A stretch of DNA of 64,000 bases, from NCBI GenBank assembly GCA_037127255.1, contig JBANSL010000018.1, positions 10,451,175 to 10,515,174 of the forward strand. Reading direction: 5' to 3'. Under the pieces are notes generated by a model, which saw nothing but the letters and a program-made list of their open reading frames with translations, was not told the DNA's origin and ran no database searches. The DNA is from Persicaria tinctoria. Lineage: Eukaryota > Streptophyta > Magnoliopsida > Caryophyllales > Polygonaceae. Below, piece by piece: positions 44,142-56,702 of the stretch; the stretch's first letter is position 1; every line of letters starts with the position of its first letter. A program made the position numbers and the translations under genes.

Positions 44142-46570
44142 GGGCGCCCATGAAAACAAAATGAATGGTGGTTTCTTCATGCTCTAGGAATGAAGGGGAT
44201 GGAGACAACAAAGTGTGGAATTTTTCAATCAGGAAATAAAATGGATTAGAGATCTTACAGGGATTTTGTACCTGTCTTGTTTATTACAATATTTTCTGCC
44301 TTCAATTGGCCTTTTGTTCATCTCTTATTTTACCTTGTCTGCCTTCATTTGTTCTTTGTCAATCAAGTGGGAAACAACCTGAGAGCCAAAATATTTTATA
44401 TATAAATCCCTTTCCTCCATAACCATCTCTCTTTCTTTTACCATTTTTCTTCTTTCTCATATGCATTCACCATAAAAAAAAGATGGTGGGTCTAATAAAT
44501 ATACATTCCCTTTTACCATGGATAATTTGTCAGATTGCCCAGAAGCTAAAGGGCATAAAAATTGATCAAAATCATCATTTGAAGCTAACCCACCTACTCA
44601 ATCTAAACCCTTTCATCAAGGAAATTGAATTCAGGAAGGGGGAAAAAAGTGAATAAAGTGCACATTAAGCATGAATACACTAAGAATGATGAGCCATGAT
44701 GAAAGTGAAAGAGAGCCTTAGAAATCTGATATTCAGATTTGAAGGTCTCAAGAAAGGCAAAGAGAGAAGCCAGAAAGAAATCTGAATGTGGTCCATTGAA
44801 GAGCACAGTCTGAAATCAGAGCAATCCCCAAATTGCCAGTAAAAACTTGTTTCTACAAAAGGAGATGGCCAGCTCAGATAGAGAGGTACTTGGCTGACAA
44901 AATCTTTTGTAATTTACTCTTCTGATGGGAGCTACTTTCACTTAGCCAATTTTGAAAAACTCACATGTTTTGTAACCGAAAAAGCAAGCAATCAAACCTC
45001 CCACTGGGTATTTTTTATCCATTTTTTCTAAAGCTGATGTGCAAAAAAAATGCAATTATTGAAAACTGTTTGCTACTGGGTGTGTGTATGTGTGATTGTG
45101 TGTGATTCTTCCAAAATCTTTTGTTTTGGTGGGTGTGGCTTTCCTTATAATCAGAACCCATATCTTGGAAGATGGGTTTAGATTTTAGGAAATGGACAAA
45201 AACAACCCTCTCTCATCACCTCCATCTACACTTATCTGTTTCCTTTTCATGTCCTGGGTGTCCATGTATGTAATGTGATGAATTATAAATGATACAGTAT
45301 GTGGGTTTTAAAGGGTTAATACTCAAAATGTGGATTGGTGGGGCACTCTTTAACAAGATACATTACATACTTGCAATAGGGAAAGGAGAGAAAGGGGACA
45401 AATGGGGTTGGTTGCATTTGTGCTTTGGCAGTTGACAGAGCCTCCAACTGCAATGATTAAGATATCTTCAATGGCGCAGTCGAACTGGTCAAGTTGCTGG
45501 GATGGTGCCTTGGTGGATTGTCCGAAAAGGTCAGCATCCTCTGGAAGATTCAGCGTGCGATCTGAATCGTCTTGAGGATAGTGGCTAACATGTGTCGAGT
45601 CCCATCCCCGTGAGCTGGGAAGTGTTGGTTTTTGTGGTGCTCTTGTTCCATCATTTATGAAGCCGGAGGTGCAGATTGTGACAACCCTAGTTTAATCTAA
45701 GACCTAACAAAGTAGCTAAGAATAGTCATTCGGATGGCTCGTCTGATGCCCAACAAGAGCCAAAGGCATACCTTCAGGCAGCCGGATTGAGTCTTCCGAA
45801 TGGTGGCCACATAGAGTACAAACGTAGAGGTGGCCATCGTAGGTATACCTACGTGTAAATGACGGAACAATGCATTCGGATTGATGAGAAGTAACGAAAG
45901 AATCGGGAACCTGTAAGCTCCAATCTCGTGAGATTAATCAAGTCCACAAAGTGGTCCCGAAATCTGGAGAGAATCAAAGAGAACTTGTTTGGATCGCTTG
46001 CTAGCTTGTGAGCATTTGCATGTTCCATGGGGGTCCTTGCAAAACATCAACATCACATGAAAAATAGATAATAATGAGTATCAACAACATTTTGTACAAT
46101 TACATGCTAATATAAGAGCACCCAAAAGATAGCAGCAGTTAGTTTTTATCAAATCTGAAACCACAAGTGGATAAATCAAATGGCAAGTGTTCATTGGCCT
46201 GGTTTAATGAATGGATAACATGCCCAATAAAAAGTGGAGCTCTGTGAAGAAAACAAACACCAGAATATACAAAGGGGAAAAGGTCAATAAAAATCAGATA
46301 TAGAACTCCACTGCTAAAGGCTACTATGTCAAAGAACAGAACAAAAAAGATGCTAAACTTTTTCCTTTTATAAGCTCATCTAATTGAAATTCCAATAAAT
46401 TACAGTACACAACATGTCTGAAAACCTTCCCATTGCAGAAAGCTGCAAGATCAAAACTGAATGATTGCCACTGTGGCGAGTCCATGGTTCACAGTGTTTC
46501 TCACGTTCTCCCCTTATGGGCTGCAAGGAACTCAAACTTACAAAAGCTTTTTGCCCATCCATGGTAGCTT
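44142..46570. other. Spacer between SOFL and UTP4
   Basis: 44142-45350 is 3' UTR and AT-rich DNA without a gene. 45352-46060 is less AT-rich and carries an unexplained minus-strand open frame listed separately. 46060-46570 includes the 3' UTR of UTP4. Confidence 0.45.
45352..45697 (-). other. Unidentified open stretch, possible gene fragment
   Basis: On the minus strand the frame is open for about 114 codons without an in-frame ATG. It contains GFINDGTRAPQKPTLPSSRG, HYPQDDSDRTLNLPEDADLF and QQLDQFDCAIEDI, which read like real protein. Immediately upstream (about 45900-45710) another frame reads YDGHLYVCTLCGHHSEDSIR, with a CxxC pair. I recognise no family. It may be a decayed gene, an exon of an unannotated gene, or part of a retroelement. 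Confidence 0.3.
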
Positions 46571-49500
46571 TCAAGTTCCGTAAACGTGTCTGTGGACAGG
46601 AGCGGCTTCAAGGCCTGCAATTACTTCCTTCCATGTTTTATCAACGACTAATGCAGATGTTTGCGAGAGGTGGCTGAAGAATAGAACAGGATTGCTAAAA
46701 CTGAAAAACTCAAAGTTGTGTTTATGTTCTTGCAACTTCCTTTTCAACTTCTCATTCTCGATTAGTGAGTTTCCCAGCTTCTTAGAGACCGAATCCAGAT
46801 TGCTGATTAGTTTGCTGTGATTTCCCCAATCCACAGGCAATGCAAAGTCAATCAAGCACATAGCCCTGCACAATAGATATGTGAGTCCGGATCAACAGAG
46901 AGAAGTCATAGGTAGAAATGGCTGAAGTATGAATTGAAGAAAAAAAGCAGGAAGTAAATGGTATGGACCTTGAACTATAAACCACAACAGATAATGAGCT
47001 TGTGGATGGAGGAAATGAGAGGCCAATAACCTCCCCAGGAAAATTCTGGAAACTCTCAGGCAAACGAAATGAGTTGCTTTCTGACCACTGTCCCAACTGC
47101 TTGGCTTCCACATCAAACTCGTACACCTGATTTGAGGATGTTGTGACAATGAGCACATTGCTATATTGAGGATGAAAACCACCGGCAGTCACAGATGCTT
47201 CATATAGTCTTGATACAAACCAGTGCTGCCTGTCATCATAAAAAACCACGACAAAATTAGCGAAATTTACAAGGAAACCCGCTGACATGAGAATATAAAC
47301 ACAAAAGTAGTAGGCAAAACATCTCGCCCATATGAAGATTAGCATTTTATATAGGCATGGATTTTAATGAACATCATCATTCCCTCCACTTGTATGGGCA
47401 AACAATTAAATATAATCCATCCCATTCACTTGTATGGCCATATGAAGATTGACATTTCATATAGGCATAGATGTTTAGGCGTTGACTGATACACCAACAC
47501 CTTTGATAAAGATGAGGATTGCGGACGAAATTTTTTGCTATGCTACAAGCTAGCAGCAATCAGGGTGGTGGCATGGTGAAGAATTGTTACAAATTCTTAA
47601 GAAAACAATTGGGTAGAAACTATGATAAAAAAGTAGTGGGCAATTTGTCCATTGTATCCCTAGTAAAACAAAGGATCATAATTACATTTTGATTTCCAAC
47701 ATTTGAAGCAATGCACTCTTCTCTATATTTTCAGAAAATAATATGTAGTACTTGACAATTATTCACAGGTTTATATCCCTGTGTATTATTGTATCCAGTG
47801 TTCTAAAAATCAGTTTAGGTGGCTGCCTAAGCGCTGGGCACCCCCCACTGCCTAGAGCTAGGTGATGCCCAGGCTCAAGGCAACCCCCTGACGTTTTTTA
47901 GTAAACTGGACACAGATCAGAATGTTATGAACACATAAGCAGAGACGGCTTGTTCATACCTATGTATCTCCAAATTAAAGATATATATATCACCAAAGCA
48001 ATTGATAGATGCTAGCCATTGCCCATCTGCACTGACAAAAAGTTTCACAATGGGGGGTTCTTTAGGAGGTAAATCCTCATCTTGCTCCTTGCGACAAGGT
48101 GTGAAAACATGCACAACATCAGAGGTTCCTGTGTCTATAACCTGCAAGAAAAGAGAATATTGAGCATAATATTATAAATAATAGAAAATTTGGTGAATGA
48201 GGAAAAATTGCTTCAAAGCTGATAGTTGCAGTTCAAAAATCTTAGTCAGAGTTTACTGGCCCAACAGAAAAATAATTAAGATTTACAATCATATATATGC
48301 AATAATGTGCATTAAATCAGAAGAGGCTAATACTACTACATGCCATTCTTGGTAAAAACAAGTGAAAAATGCAGTGATAATTAAGATGGTGTGCTTGGTA
48401 AAACCTGTTGATATGCTAGCTCATAAGGTTATTAGGTGAATGAGAAAGTAATTGTTGAGGAAGCTTGCTAAACTAAAGCATCATGCCAAGCATGCCCTTA
48501 TCATTTACTTTAAGATTTCTTCCATACCCATTTTGTCCAGACATCCTTCTTGAGTTCAAGGATGGTAAAAATACTAACAAGCAATTTACTAACTCTGCAA
48601 AATTATGTGGAACCTTCACATATGAAAGCTAACAAAAATATCCGTTTGCTGATTCCAATATACTACGAGGTTGAATCTAGGAAGGAACCAACATGGTCAA
48701 CACAGCCAAATCAATTTCAAGAACATGAGGAAACACGCCACAGACCAATATAAAAAAAAAAGGATAAGTGCTTACATATATCCTTCTATCATGCCCAGCA
48801 ATTACTAAACGAGAGGAATCAGAAGTGAAAGTCATACATCGGGCTGATGGTAGTGTGGTAGGAAGTTTCCTTTTATTCATAATCCATGGAGATTTAGCCA
48901 TTCCAGACTTCTTCAATGCAAATAAACTGGTTTTGATGTGATTAGAATAGCAAACCAGTGATCCACTAGGAGAAATTGCGCTGCAAATAATTCGAGCCTT
49001 GCTATTAACTTGAGCCACTGACTTGGTTGCTACATGACTTGAACCCTTTTCGCCCCGGAAACCATTTTTTATGGAGAGAGCCAATATGTTAATACAATAA
49101 GGCGTATTAACTAAAAGTAAGGAATTCTGATCAAAGACAGAATTTGGCACTAATTGAAGCGGGACTCGTTGTGGAGCAGGACAGATATCATGAGGAGCAT
49201 AATCCATGAACTCCTTAGCAGAGTAGGCAAATAGCTTAGTGTCATCACCAGCTGAAATAAGCATAGGAACTCCCAAATGTGCCCATTTGTGGTAACTATA
49301 CTCGTGAGGCTTTTCTTGTCTACGGCGTCTTTTTACCTTCTTCTCTGGTGAACTAGCTGATGCTGAGCAAATAAAACACACGAAATTCCAGGGATGAGAA
49401 AAAATAAATACATAAATGAAAACCAAATCCATATTGTAACTGGAGAATAACATTACACCACAACAGAAAAGATGCAGGCTAACCTTCTTCACTAATGGGG

Positions 49501-51560
49501 ATCGCAACTGTTAGTGCCCTAACATCATGTGTATGAGGTCTAACACAACCAACATATATCCACTTCTTGCTCGCCTCAGATGTCAAACTAGTATTCGAAT
49601 TTGAGCCATCAGCATCCCTGGAAAGTTTGTAGAGTATCACCTATCATAAATTAATCAAACTGTCAGAATAAGGACATGTAGAATGTCTTGCACATATACT
49701 AATAAAAAGTATCAGTCCATTCATTAAACAGTATAATAATATTATTTTACTGGAACACACAAGCAGGTGGTCAACAATGGTAGATCATGAATAGTGGTGA
49801 TATCCTCTAGTTAATTTTGGACACCAATTACTACGTTCTATTTACAACATTCGAAAGTGGATAACAATTGCAACATAGCCTCAAACTTCTGTCTCAAGCA
49901 AGAACGACCATTTCAACCATTTGCATCATAATTAAACCTTGTACCTTGCCATCAGAGCCAGCAGAAAAAACCCTGTTATGAGAAGGATCCGCTGCCAGAG
50001 CATTCACATCGCCCTTATGAAGAGAATGACCTTGCAAGAGAGTTCCATGCTCGCTATCCCAGAACTGGACAGACCCTGTACTATCAGCACTAACAAGTGC
50101 CCCAGACCTAGATGAAGTAAAAAGCAGTGAATGATTGTCAAAAGGAACCAGCATATGTAAAGATTGTTCATGAAGTTGACAAGCTAGAATCATTCTATAC
50201 CTTAAGGCAAGAAGTGACCAAACACAGAGTTCAGGCCCACTGCCTAAACCACCAAGTCCAACTGTTATCCTATAAAGCTCATAAGCTCGTTTTGCATCCC
50301 AACATCTGATGAACCTGATGAATATAGCATATAAAGAGAACATCAGTGTTTAAGAAGGAAAACAACTTCCAACATCTACAGCTCACACAAAGAATGTGCA
50401 TATACAGCTCACAAAGAAATTCGTTAAAAATATGAGAGGTGAACAATACCCATCACTACTTCCTGAATAAATGACATCTCCATCAGGACTCCATGTCACA
50501 CTAAGGGTACGACCTGACAAAAAGAAACAAAAAGATTGACATCATGGTTCTCAATCCATTGGTATCCAAAATAATCTCTATGCAAAAGGTTGTCAGAAAA
50601 GGTTGTCATATCTCACCTGCAACCCTAGGCAGGGATTTACTATATGCAAACTCGTCGTCTAAAATGGTGTACAATCGCACACAGCCATCATCACAAGCAA
50701 GAGCTACTGTAGGATTTTCAAATGAAGATTGCCCATGAATCTCAACCGAATTATCTTCATCATCCGACGAACTACTTTCTCCGGCATTTCCATCACTATA
50801 TCTATTAGTCAAAATACCATTTCCATTGATTTGTGGAACATGATTACTACAATTCTTTTCTACAACATTGCATGGTTTCATTGCCATCTGCCAAATTGAT
50901 GCCCCTACAGAATCCAATATGACCTGTTGTTGACCCAGAGAGCAAGGATAAATCACCTTATGATTTAAATGTCAAAAAGCAAAACAGCTGGTTTTCTAAT
51001 CAATCCTGATTGTACATTACTCCATATGACAGTATGAATGTATGATGATGTATGTGTATGATGAAATTCATAGCTTTAATCTTAGTTGACGACAAATCGC
51101 CAAGTCAAAGATTCCATAGGACAGTATCACCTACCTTCTGCTCCGAGTGATAGAGATCCCACTCCGAAATTGAACCATCAATGCTGGATGAAAACAAGCG
51201 GTCAGATGACTCCCCGTTCAAACCCGACCTACACCAAACTAGTGACGAGATTCTCGCTTCTGGACTAGGATCCCCGTATATCGTCTACAAAAGACCAAAT
51301 CCACCATACCACAGCCATCACACACCACATTAGACAACTCCAAGAAACGAACCTGGAAAAATGAGTTGAAGAATAGAATTTGCTAGAAAAAGTACCAATT
51401 GACAGTGCCAGCCGACAGAGCCGGGAGAGACGAGCCAAATCTCGACGGTGCCGTCCTGCCTAGCGGCGGCGACCCGGCACTCGTCGGCGCTGGTGGCTAG
51501 GGCAACCACCGGCGATGGCTTCCAATCAATTGAGCTTATTCTGTGCAAATTGAACTTCAT
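46571..51560 (-). CDS. PCN: U3 snoRNP component UTP4 / POPCORN, WD40 protein
   Basis: Eleven exons: 51560-51396, 51284-51135, 50923-50617, 50513-50450, 50314-50201, 50107-49945, 49640-49484, 49362-48776, 48141-47960, 47229-46969, 46865-46571. All are GT-AG and every phase matches, giving 814 residues, close to the length I recall for the Arabidopsis protein. The ATG at 51560 ([20 protein letters not shown]) fits the family start. WD40 blades run throughout, such as [47 protein letters not shown] and [12 protein letters not shown]. An acidic Ser-rich insert ([14 protein letters not shown]) and a basic patch ([11 protein letters not shown]) fit a nucleolar protein. UTP4/Cirhin is part of the t-UTP module of the small-subunit processome; Arabidopsis POPCORN is needed for embryo patterning and growth. 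Confidence 0.94.
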
Positions 51561-52119
51561 TTTACGCTCAAAAGAGAGTAGTTCGGGTTTGTGATTGTGG
51601 CCTGCGTAGGGTGGTGAGAGATACCCAGACAAGTTACGAGAACGGCGTCGATGGATGAATCAACCCTAGCAGAAGGGTTTATGGTTTATGCTTTTGAGTG
51701 CGTGGCATCCAGATTCATCAAAGACGCAGCCGCTGGACACTCAGAGTAAGCCGGTTTATATATCAAACCCTAGTTCCTTTTAAACTCAGTATTTAAATAA
51801 CATACATAAATGTTTTTTCGTCAATTTGCGGGAAATAGGCTCAACTATTGGGACGGTTACACAAATTAGCCTACATTTTCAGATTTGCGGAAAATAGCAC
51901 TAGCTATGAGATGTGTGCTGACTTGTGAATGACACTCACCAAATCAAACGGTCGACGGTAAAACTCGTGAATCATTGTTTTTTTTTTTTCAACATATACA
52001 AGTAATACAACGACATATTTCATAGTGACTCATGACAAGTCATCAAAGATGAACAAGACTCCACACCGACAAACAACACATAAACTAATTAAATAATACA
52101 AAATACAAGATGCGTGTGT
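51561..52119 (-). promoter_or_regulatory. UTP4 upstream region with a telo-box
   Basis: AAACCCTAG at 51765-51773 is a telo-box-type motif about 205 bp before the UTP4 ATG. A second CAACCCTAG lies near 51661-51669. Telo-boxes are known to be enriched in plant ribosomal-protein and ribosome-biogenesis gene promoters, which suits UTP4. The remainder up to 52119 is spacer. Confidence 0.55.
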
Positions 52120-52499
52120 AGGACTGACAATGGTACGAAAATTACCATATCAACCACGTACAAACCACAAACCGACAATGTTGGTAACCACAGTTGTGGT
52201 AACCAACATGGTGGTAACCACGTGAAGGTGGTACGGTAATGGTAATGAAATCTGAATACCATGGTTACCGAGTATATATATTAATTTTTTTATTTAATCT
52301 TTTATTGTTATTACATTTGAGTTTTAAGTTTTTAATTTATATTTTGTGCTTTGATTTTGACCTAAATTGGTCATTTTTACTTTTTTCTACTAAAAACAAT
52401 AGGAACATTTTGAATGTTTGAAAACTTTGAACTTGTTATGTTTGAACTTACATGAACATTTTGAATGTTTGAACAATTGAACTTTGTTTGCTATACATT

Positions 52500-53750
52500 T
52501 GTTGAGACGTTTGATTGAGTCGCATAGAGATAGAAAGAAGAATCTGCACATGGTCTTCATTGATTTAGAAAAAGCGTATGACAAGGTTTCGAGAGAGCTG
52601 CTTTGGAGTTGCTTGACATAGAAAGGTGTGCCAGGGTCTTATATTAGAGTTATCAGAGATATGTACGATGGAGTCTTGACTAGTGTCAGGACTCCGTGTG
52701 GGGATTCTGACTACTTCCAGGTTCCCGTGAGGCTTCATCAGGGGTCTGCTCTGAGCCCGTTTCTGTTCACGTTGGTTATGGATACTCTTTATGCTCCACT
52801 ACAAGAAGAGGTTCCTTGGTGCATGTTGTTTGTTGATGACATTGTGCTTGTGGACAACTCTAGATCGGGATTGGGGCGCAGGCTGGAATCCTGGAGAGAG
52901 GTGTTGGAGTCAAAGGGTCTTAGATTGAGTAGGACCAAGACCGAATACGCCTTATTTCGCTTCGGAGAGGTCAGGGACCCTGACTCGTCTGTGGTTTTGG
53001 GGGAAGATCTTATTCCGAGGAAGGAGGTTTTCAAGTACCTGGGATCGTACGTTCAAAGTGACGGTGGATTGGATAGGGATATCGATCATTGAATTCAGGC
53101 AGGGTGGTTGAGATGGAGAAGGGCTTCAAGGGTGCTTTGTGACAAGAAAGTCTCAATAAAACTGAAAGGAAAATTCTACAAAGTGGTTGTCAGTGGCAGA
53201 GATGAGAATGTTGCGTTGGATGTGCGGGCTTACGAGATTTGACAGAATCAGGAATGAGGACATTAGAAGGAAAGTTGGAGTGCGAGTATTGTTGACAAAC
53301 TGCGGGAAGTCAGATTGCGTTGGTTCGGACATGTGCAAAGAAGACCTAGATCGGCCCCGGTTCGAAGGTGCGAGATATTGGATCTAAGAGCTTTTCGTAG
53401 GGCCAGACCGAAGAAGAGCTGGATGGGGGATATCCGCCAGGACCTCAATTTACTGCATCTTTCAGAGGATATGGCTTTGGATAGAGACAACTGGAGGAGA
53501 CGTATACGGGTGGTAGACGTTTAGTGCTAGGGGAGTGGTGTTGTGTGTGCTTGTCCTGCTTTCGCTTTGTTTCTCTTTTGCTTGCTCCGTGACTAGATCT
53601 ATGCTTATGCTTTACTAGGATTCTTGGTACAGCTTGTTCAGGGTCTTTCGGAAACACTCTCTCGGGCTCCCCGGGGTAAGAGTGCGTACATCCTGACCCC
53701 CCAGACCCTGCTTAGTTGCGGGATACATTGGGATGTTGTTGTTGTTGGTT
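52500..53750 (+). pseudogene. RTE-type LINE fragment, 5'-truncated, inside the outer hAT
   Basis: Plus-strand frames encode the reverse transcriptase from [19 protein letters not shown], then a stop at 52619, then VRLHQGSALSPFLFTLVMD, the catalytic FVDD box (MLFVDDIVLVDNS) and FKYLGSYVQSDGG. A stop at 53090 and frame changes follow, with a C-terminal region ([40 protein letters not shown]). It ends at a TTG microsatellite (53736-53748), a 3' end typical of plant RTE-clade elements. No endonuclease is left. TTGAACTTTGTTTG at the left and TTTGAATTTGTTTG at the right may be a worn duplication. Confidence 0.75.
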
Positions 53751-54109
53751 TGAATTTGTTTGTACTTTAGGTTTTGAACTTGATTTATTTGAACTTTTAA
53801 AAGATGGTAATCATATTATTTTTTGTAATCATGTTTTTTCGTTCGATAACTGTAATGACCATCGAAAGATAGTCGATGAGTTTCAAAAAAATACAAACAT
53901 AATTAAAGTTTGGTAATCATGGTAATGTATCGATGGTAACCACAAATCGTGGTTACCACATATGCGGTAACCATGACTTGTGGTTGGTACGTGCAGGGGC
54001 GGCCGCGTACCTTTCGACACACGAGCCTCCGGAGTTTAGAGGGGAAAAATTATTTATATATGATTTTGTTGTAATAACTAAAATTAGAATGGAAATTGAA
54101 TCAATTAAT

Positions 54110-54190
54110 TCATTTAGCTCAATTGGTAAATGATAAGGAGTGAGGATTAAATGATAATAGAGGGCTTGGGTTCGATTCCAGCATCCTTTT
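54110..54190 (+). repeat. tRNA-like Pol III box pair inside the inner hAT
   Basis: TTTAGCTCAATTGG resembles a tRNA A box and, about 50 bases on, GGGTTCGATTCC matches a B box. The intervening sequence is too long and does not fold as a tRNA, so this is not a tRNA gene. It may be a SINE head or a tRNA-derived piece captured by the transposon. Confidence 0.45.
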
Positions 54191-54728
54191 ATTTTATTAT
54201 TTCAATTCAATTTTGTATCTTGCTTTTGTTATCCTTTTCTTTATTTCAATTTTTTTTTCTTATCTTCATTTTGCCTTTGATCGTAAATAATAATTATAGT
54301 GAATTTAGACATATTACCTCTTCTATCTTATTAATTATGATGATGATAAATAATTTATTTATATTAAAAAATTAATTATATCCTTTTATTTAGCATATCT
54401 TGATTTTTTTTTTTGCCTAAAAGACTCAATTATAGGATGATGACATTTCAAATTATTTTTCTCGACTTTAGTAATATATAAGATTTCATAAATATTTTAT
54501 ACTTTTAAAAAAATACAACATTCAAAATTTCAACATCCTATTAAACAAATTAAATTTACTTAAAATTAATTAGAACCCATAAAATAGGCGAATTAAAAAA
54601 TCATAATGAAAAGAGACTTATAATTAATTGAAACCTTTGTAGAAAAAGATAATTTATATTGTACAGTGATCTATAATATTTGTACTATATCATATGACAT
54701 AAATATAAACTTTTTATTGTAAAAAATC

Positions 54729-55540
54729 GGGAAAACTAATTAAAATACCCCCACCTTTGGGGGTATGGTAAAAATATATCCTCAACTTTCAAATGTAATA
54801 AAAATATCCCGATCTTTGAGGGTGGTGGTAATATATTACCCTGTGTTTTCTCACGAGTCAAAAATGCTGACAAGGTAGCCTACGTGGATTTTTTTTTACA
54901 AGATAACATACATGGAAGCCTTTTGTACAAATTAGCATGAAAATTGGGTTATCTTGGATAGTTTTCTTAGGAAAAAAATAAAACGATAACAAATTAAACC
55001 CGAAAAATGAAATTGATCCAACCAAACAACTAATCCGGTCAAAATGCCTCAAATTAACACAACACGACAATTCCTAATACCAAGCCAACAACAACAACAA
55101 CAACAACAACAACAACGAAGAGGGGAAAAAATAAAACTTACCTAACCAAGTTCGTGAACGAATCAAAGGGGAAGGCGATGTGAGAGAGACAACTCCAGAT
55201 AGTCGACCACGAGGGAGGAATACTGACATTGAAGAGAAACCACGAGCTAGCTGGAAGACCCGAAAGACAATTCAAGGGCGACCACGCAAGAAGATATGAG
55301 GAAAGAAATGAACCCGATCCAGCTCTTTATTTTTATTTTTTTCCCCTAAGAACATTGTTTAAGAAAACCTTGTAAAAAAATCCACGTAGGCTGCCTTGTC
55401 AGCATTTTTGACTCGTGAAAAAACTTGTGGTAATATATTACCACTACCCTCAAAGATCGGGATATTTTTATTACATTTGAAAGTTGAGGATATATTTTTA
55501 CCATACCTCCAAAGGTGGGGGTATTTTAATTAGTTTTCCC
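54729..55540. mobile_element. MULE nested in the inner hAT
   Basis: 812 bp. Both ends read GGGAAAACTAATTAAAATAC inward, and inverted arms of about 175 bp (54729-54903 and about 55368-55540) are almost identical, including ATGGTAAAAATATATCCTCA and TGCTGACAAGG. Perfect 9-bp duplications TAAAAAATC lie at 54720-54728 and 55541-55549. The internal region includes a CAA microsatellite (about 55087-55116) but no gene. High arm identity implies a young insertion, the last event in this nest. Confidence 0.92.
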
Positions 55541-55913
55541 TAAAAAATCTCTACAATGAACTTTATAGTTGGAAATATTTTAAAGTTATGAGAACTAATT
55601 TATTTTGTAAGAATTCGAATACTCTTACATACATAATAATATTAATTTGAATTGTATAGGAATCCAAGTGTCAAGAATGACTATAAGATCATAGACCTCA
55701 TTTTAATACTTGTATAGGGCCTTTAAAATTGATTGAACGCTCCTCCAAATCTTAAGTATGTAATTTCGTCTGTAATTTCGCCCCACCTTTCAGAGATTCC
55801 TACGACCGCCACTGGGTACGTGGTATGAAAATTTGCGTACCACTAGTTTGTGGTTGGTACGTGGTAATCACCATTTTTTTGTTGTAACCGTACCATGCCA
55901 ACCCTGCGTGTGA

Positions 55914-56540
55914 GCAAAGGTGTGTTGGCAAAAAAGTACGATACGGGAAACGCTGCATACGACCAGTGTTCGTCAACTCGGACAACACTCTTTCACTGCA
56001 CCATATCACGCGTCGTCTCCTTAACGAGTCCTAAAACGGTCAAGGTCTTGTTTAGTCAACTCATCTCAACTTTTATTGTGACGCCCTCTGCCCCGATTGC
56101 CAAATTGTCACATCTACGCATTGACGCATTTGGATCTCTCATTTGTACACATCCATACCATCATAGTCTCGATTCTCGCAACTTAGCTTGAAGTTTATGT
56201 TCTTGTGCCCTTTTTCTCGTCCAACACTCAACCCCACATAATAAAGTTGGCCTTACCACCATTATGTAGAACTTGCCCTTGAACTTAAGTGGAACTTTTC
56301 CGTCACATAAGACTCCTGACGCAGGCCTCCATTTCTGCCAACATACTTGAATACGATGCTTGACATCCATGTCTACACCTCCACCGCTCTACATCATGCA
56401 CAAACCTTAGATACTTGAAACTGTCTTTTTTCATGACAATATCCCCACCCAGCATCACGCTTTCGTCCCTCTCTTCAACCTCACCCAAACTGAATTCCGT
56501 CTTCGTCCTGCTTAATCGAAAACTCTTCTGTTCAAGCTTA
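55914..56540 (-). pseudogene. Second RTE-type LINE fragment, opposite orientation
   Basis: On the minus strand 56540-56160 reads FRLSRTKTEF-like residues, then GEVEERDESVMLGGD, KDSFKYLRFV and [19 protein letters not shown]. This matches, segment by segment, the region after the FVDD box of the RTE fragment at 52.5-53.7 kb ([37 protein letters not shown]). The frame is broken. 55914-56160 is probably its worn continuation. Confidence 0.6.
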
Positions 56541-56702
56541 TCCCTCCATATATTTAAATAACATACGTTTTAGTAATAATTATGAGATTATGAGACTATT
56601 AAAAAAATTATTGTTTTATATAGTTTTTATCATCATCTTTATAGAAATGTGAGTAAACGTGTAAAACATTAAAAGTAAATAGATGGAGTATTATTTTTCT
56701 GA

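Larger units (their letters stand above)
53994..55814. mobile_element. Inner hAT element with perfect 8-bp duplication
   Basis: Termini CAGGGGCGGCCG and, inverted, CAGTGGCGGTCG. Perfect duplications GGTACGTG lie at 53986-53993 and 55815-55822. 1821 bp including the nested MULE; about 1.0 kb without it. The target is the GGTACGTGG word of the outer element, fixing the insertion order. No transposase. Confidence 0.88.
52120..55905. mobile_element. Outer hAT-like element carrying several nested insertions
   Basis: Termini AGGACTGACAATGGTACG and, inverted, AGGGTTGGCATGGTACGG match imperfectly. Flanks GCGTGTGT (52112-52119) and GCGTGTGA (55906-55913) agree at 7 of 8 bases, a hAT-type duplication. 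Subterminal parts (52140-52270, 53930-53993, 55823-55895) are rich in GGTAACCA/TGGTTACC and TTGTGGTTGGTACGT words in both orientations. What remains after removing the nested RTE LINE and inner hAT is a non-coding element of roughly 0.7 kb. Confidence 0.65.

Noticed and set aside
46465..46677. Plus-strand open frame over the UTP4 last exon
   Set aside because: Antisense to a well-supported coding exon.
48550..48753. Plus-strand open frame in the UTP4 region
   Set aside because: It lies mostly in a UTP4 intron and has no homology or start context.
54112..54185. Possible tRNA gene
   Set aside because: The A- and B-box-like words are present but spacing and arms do not form a cloverleaf; reported only as a Pol III-like module.
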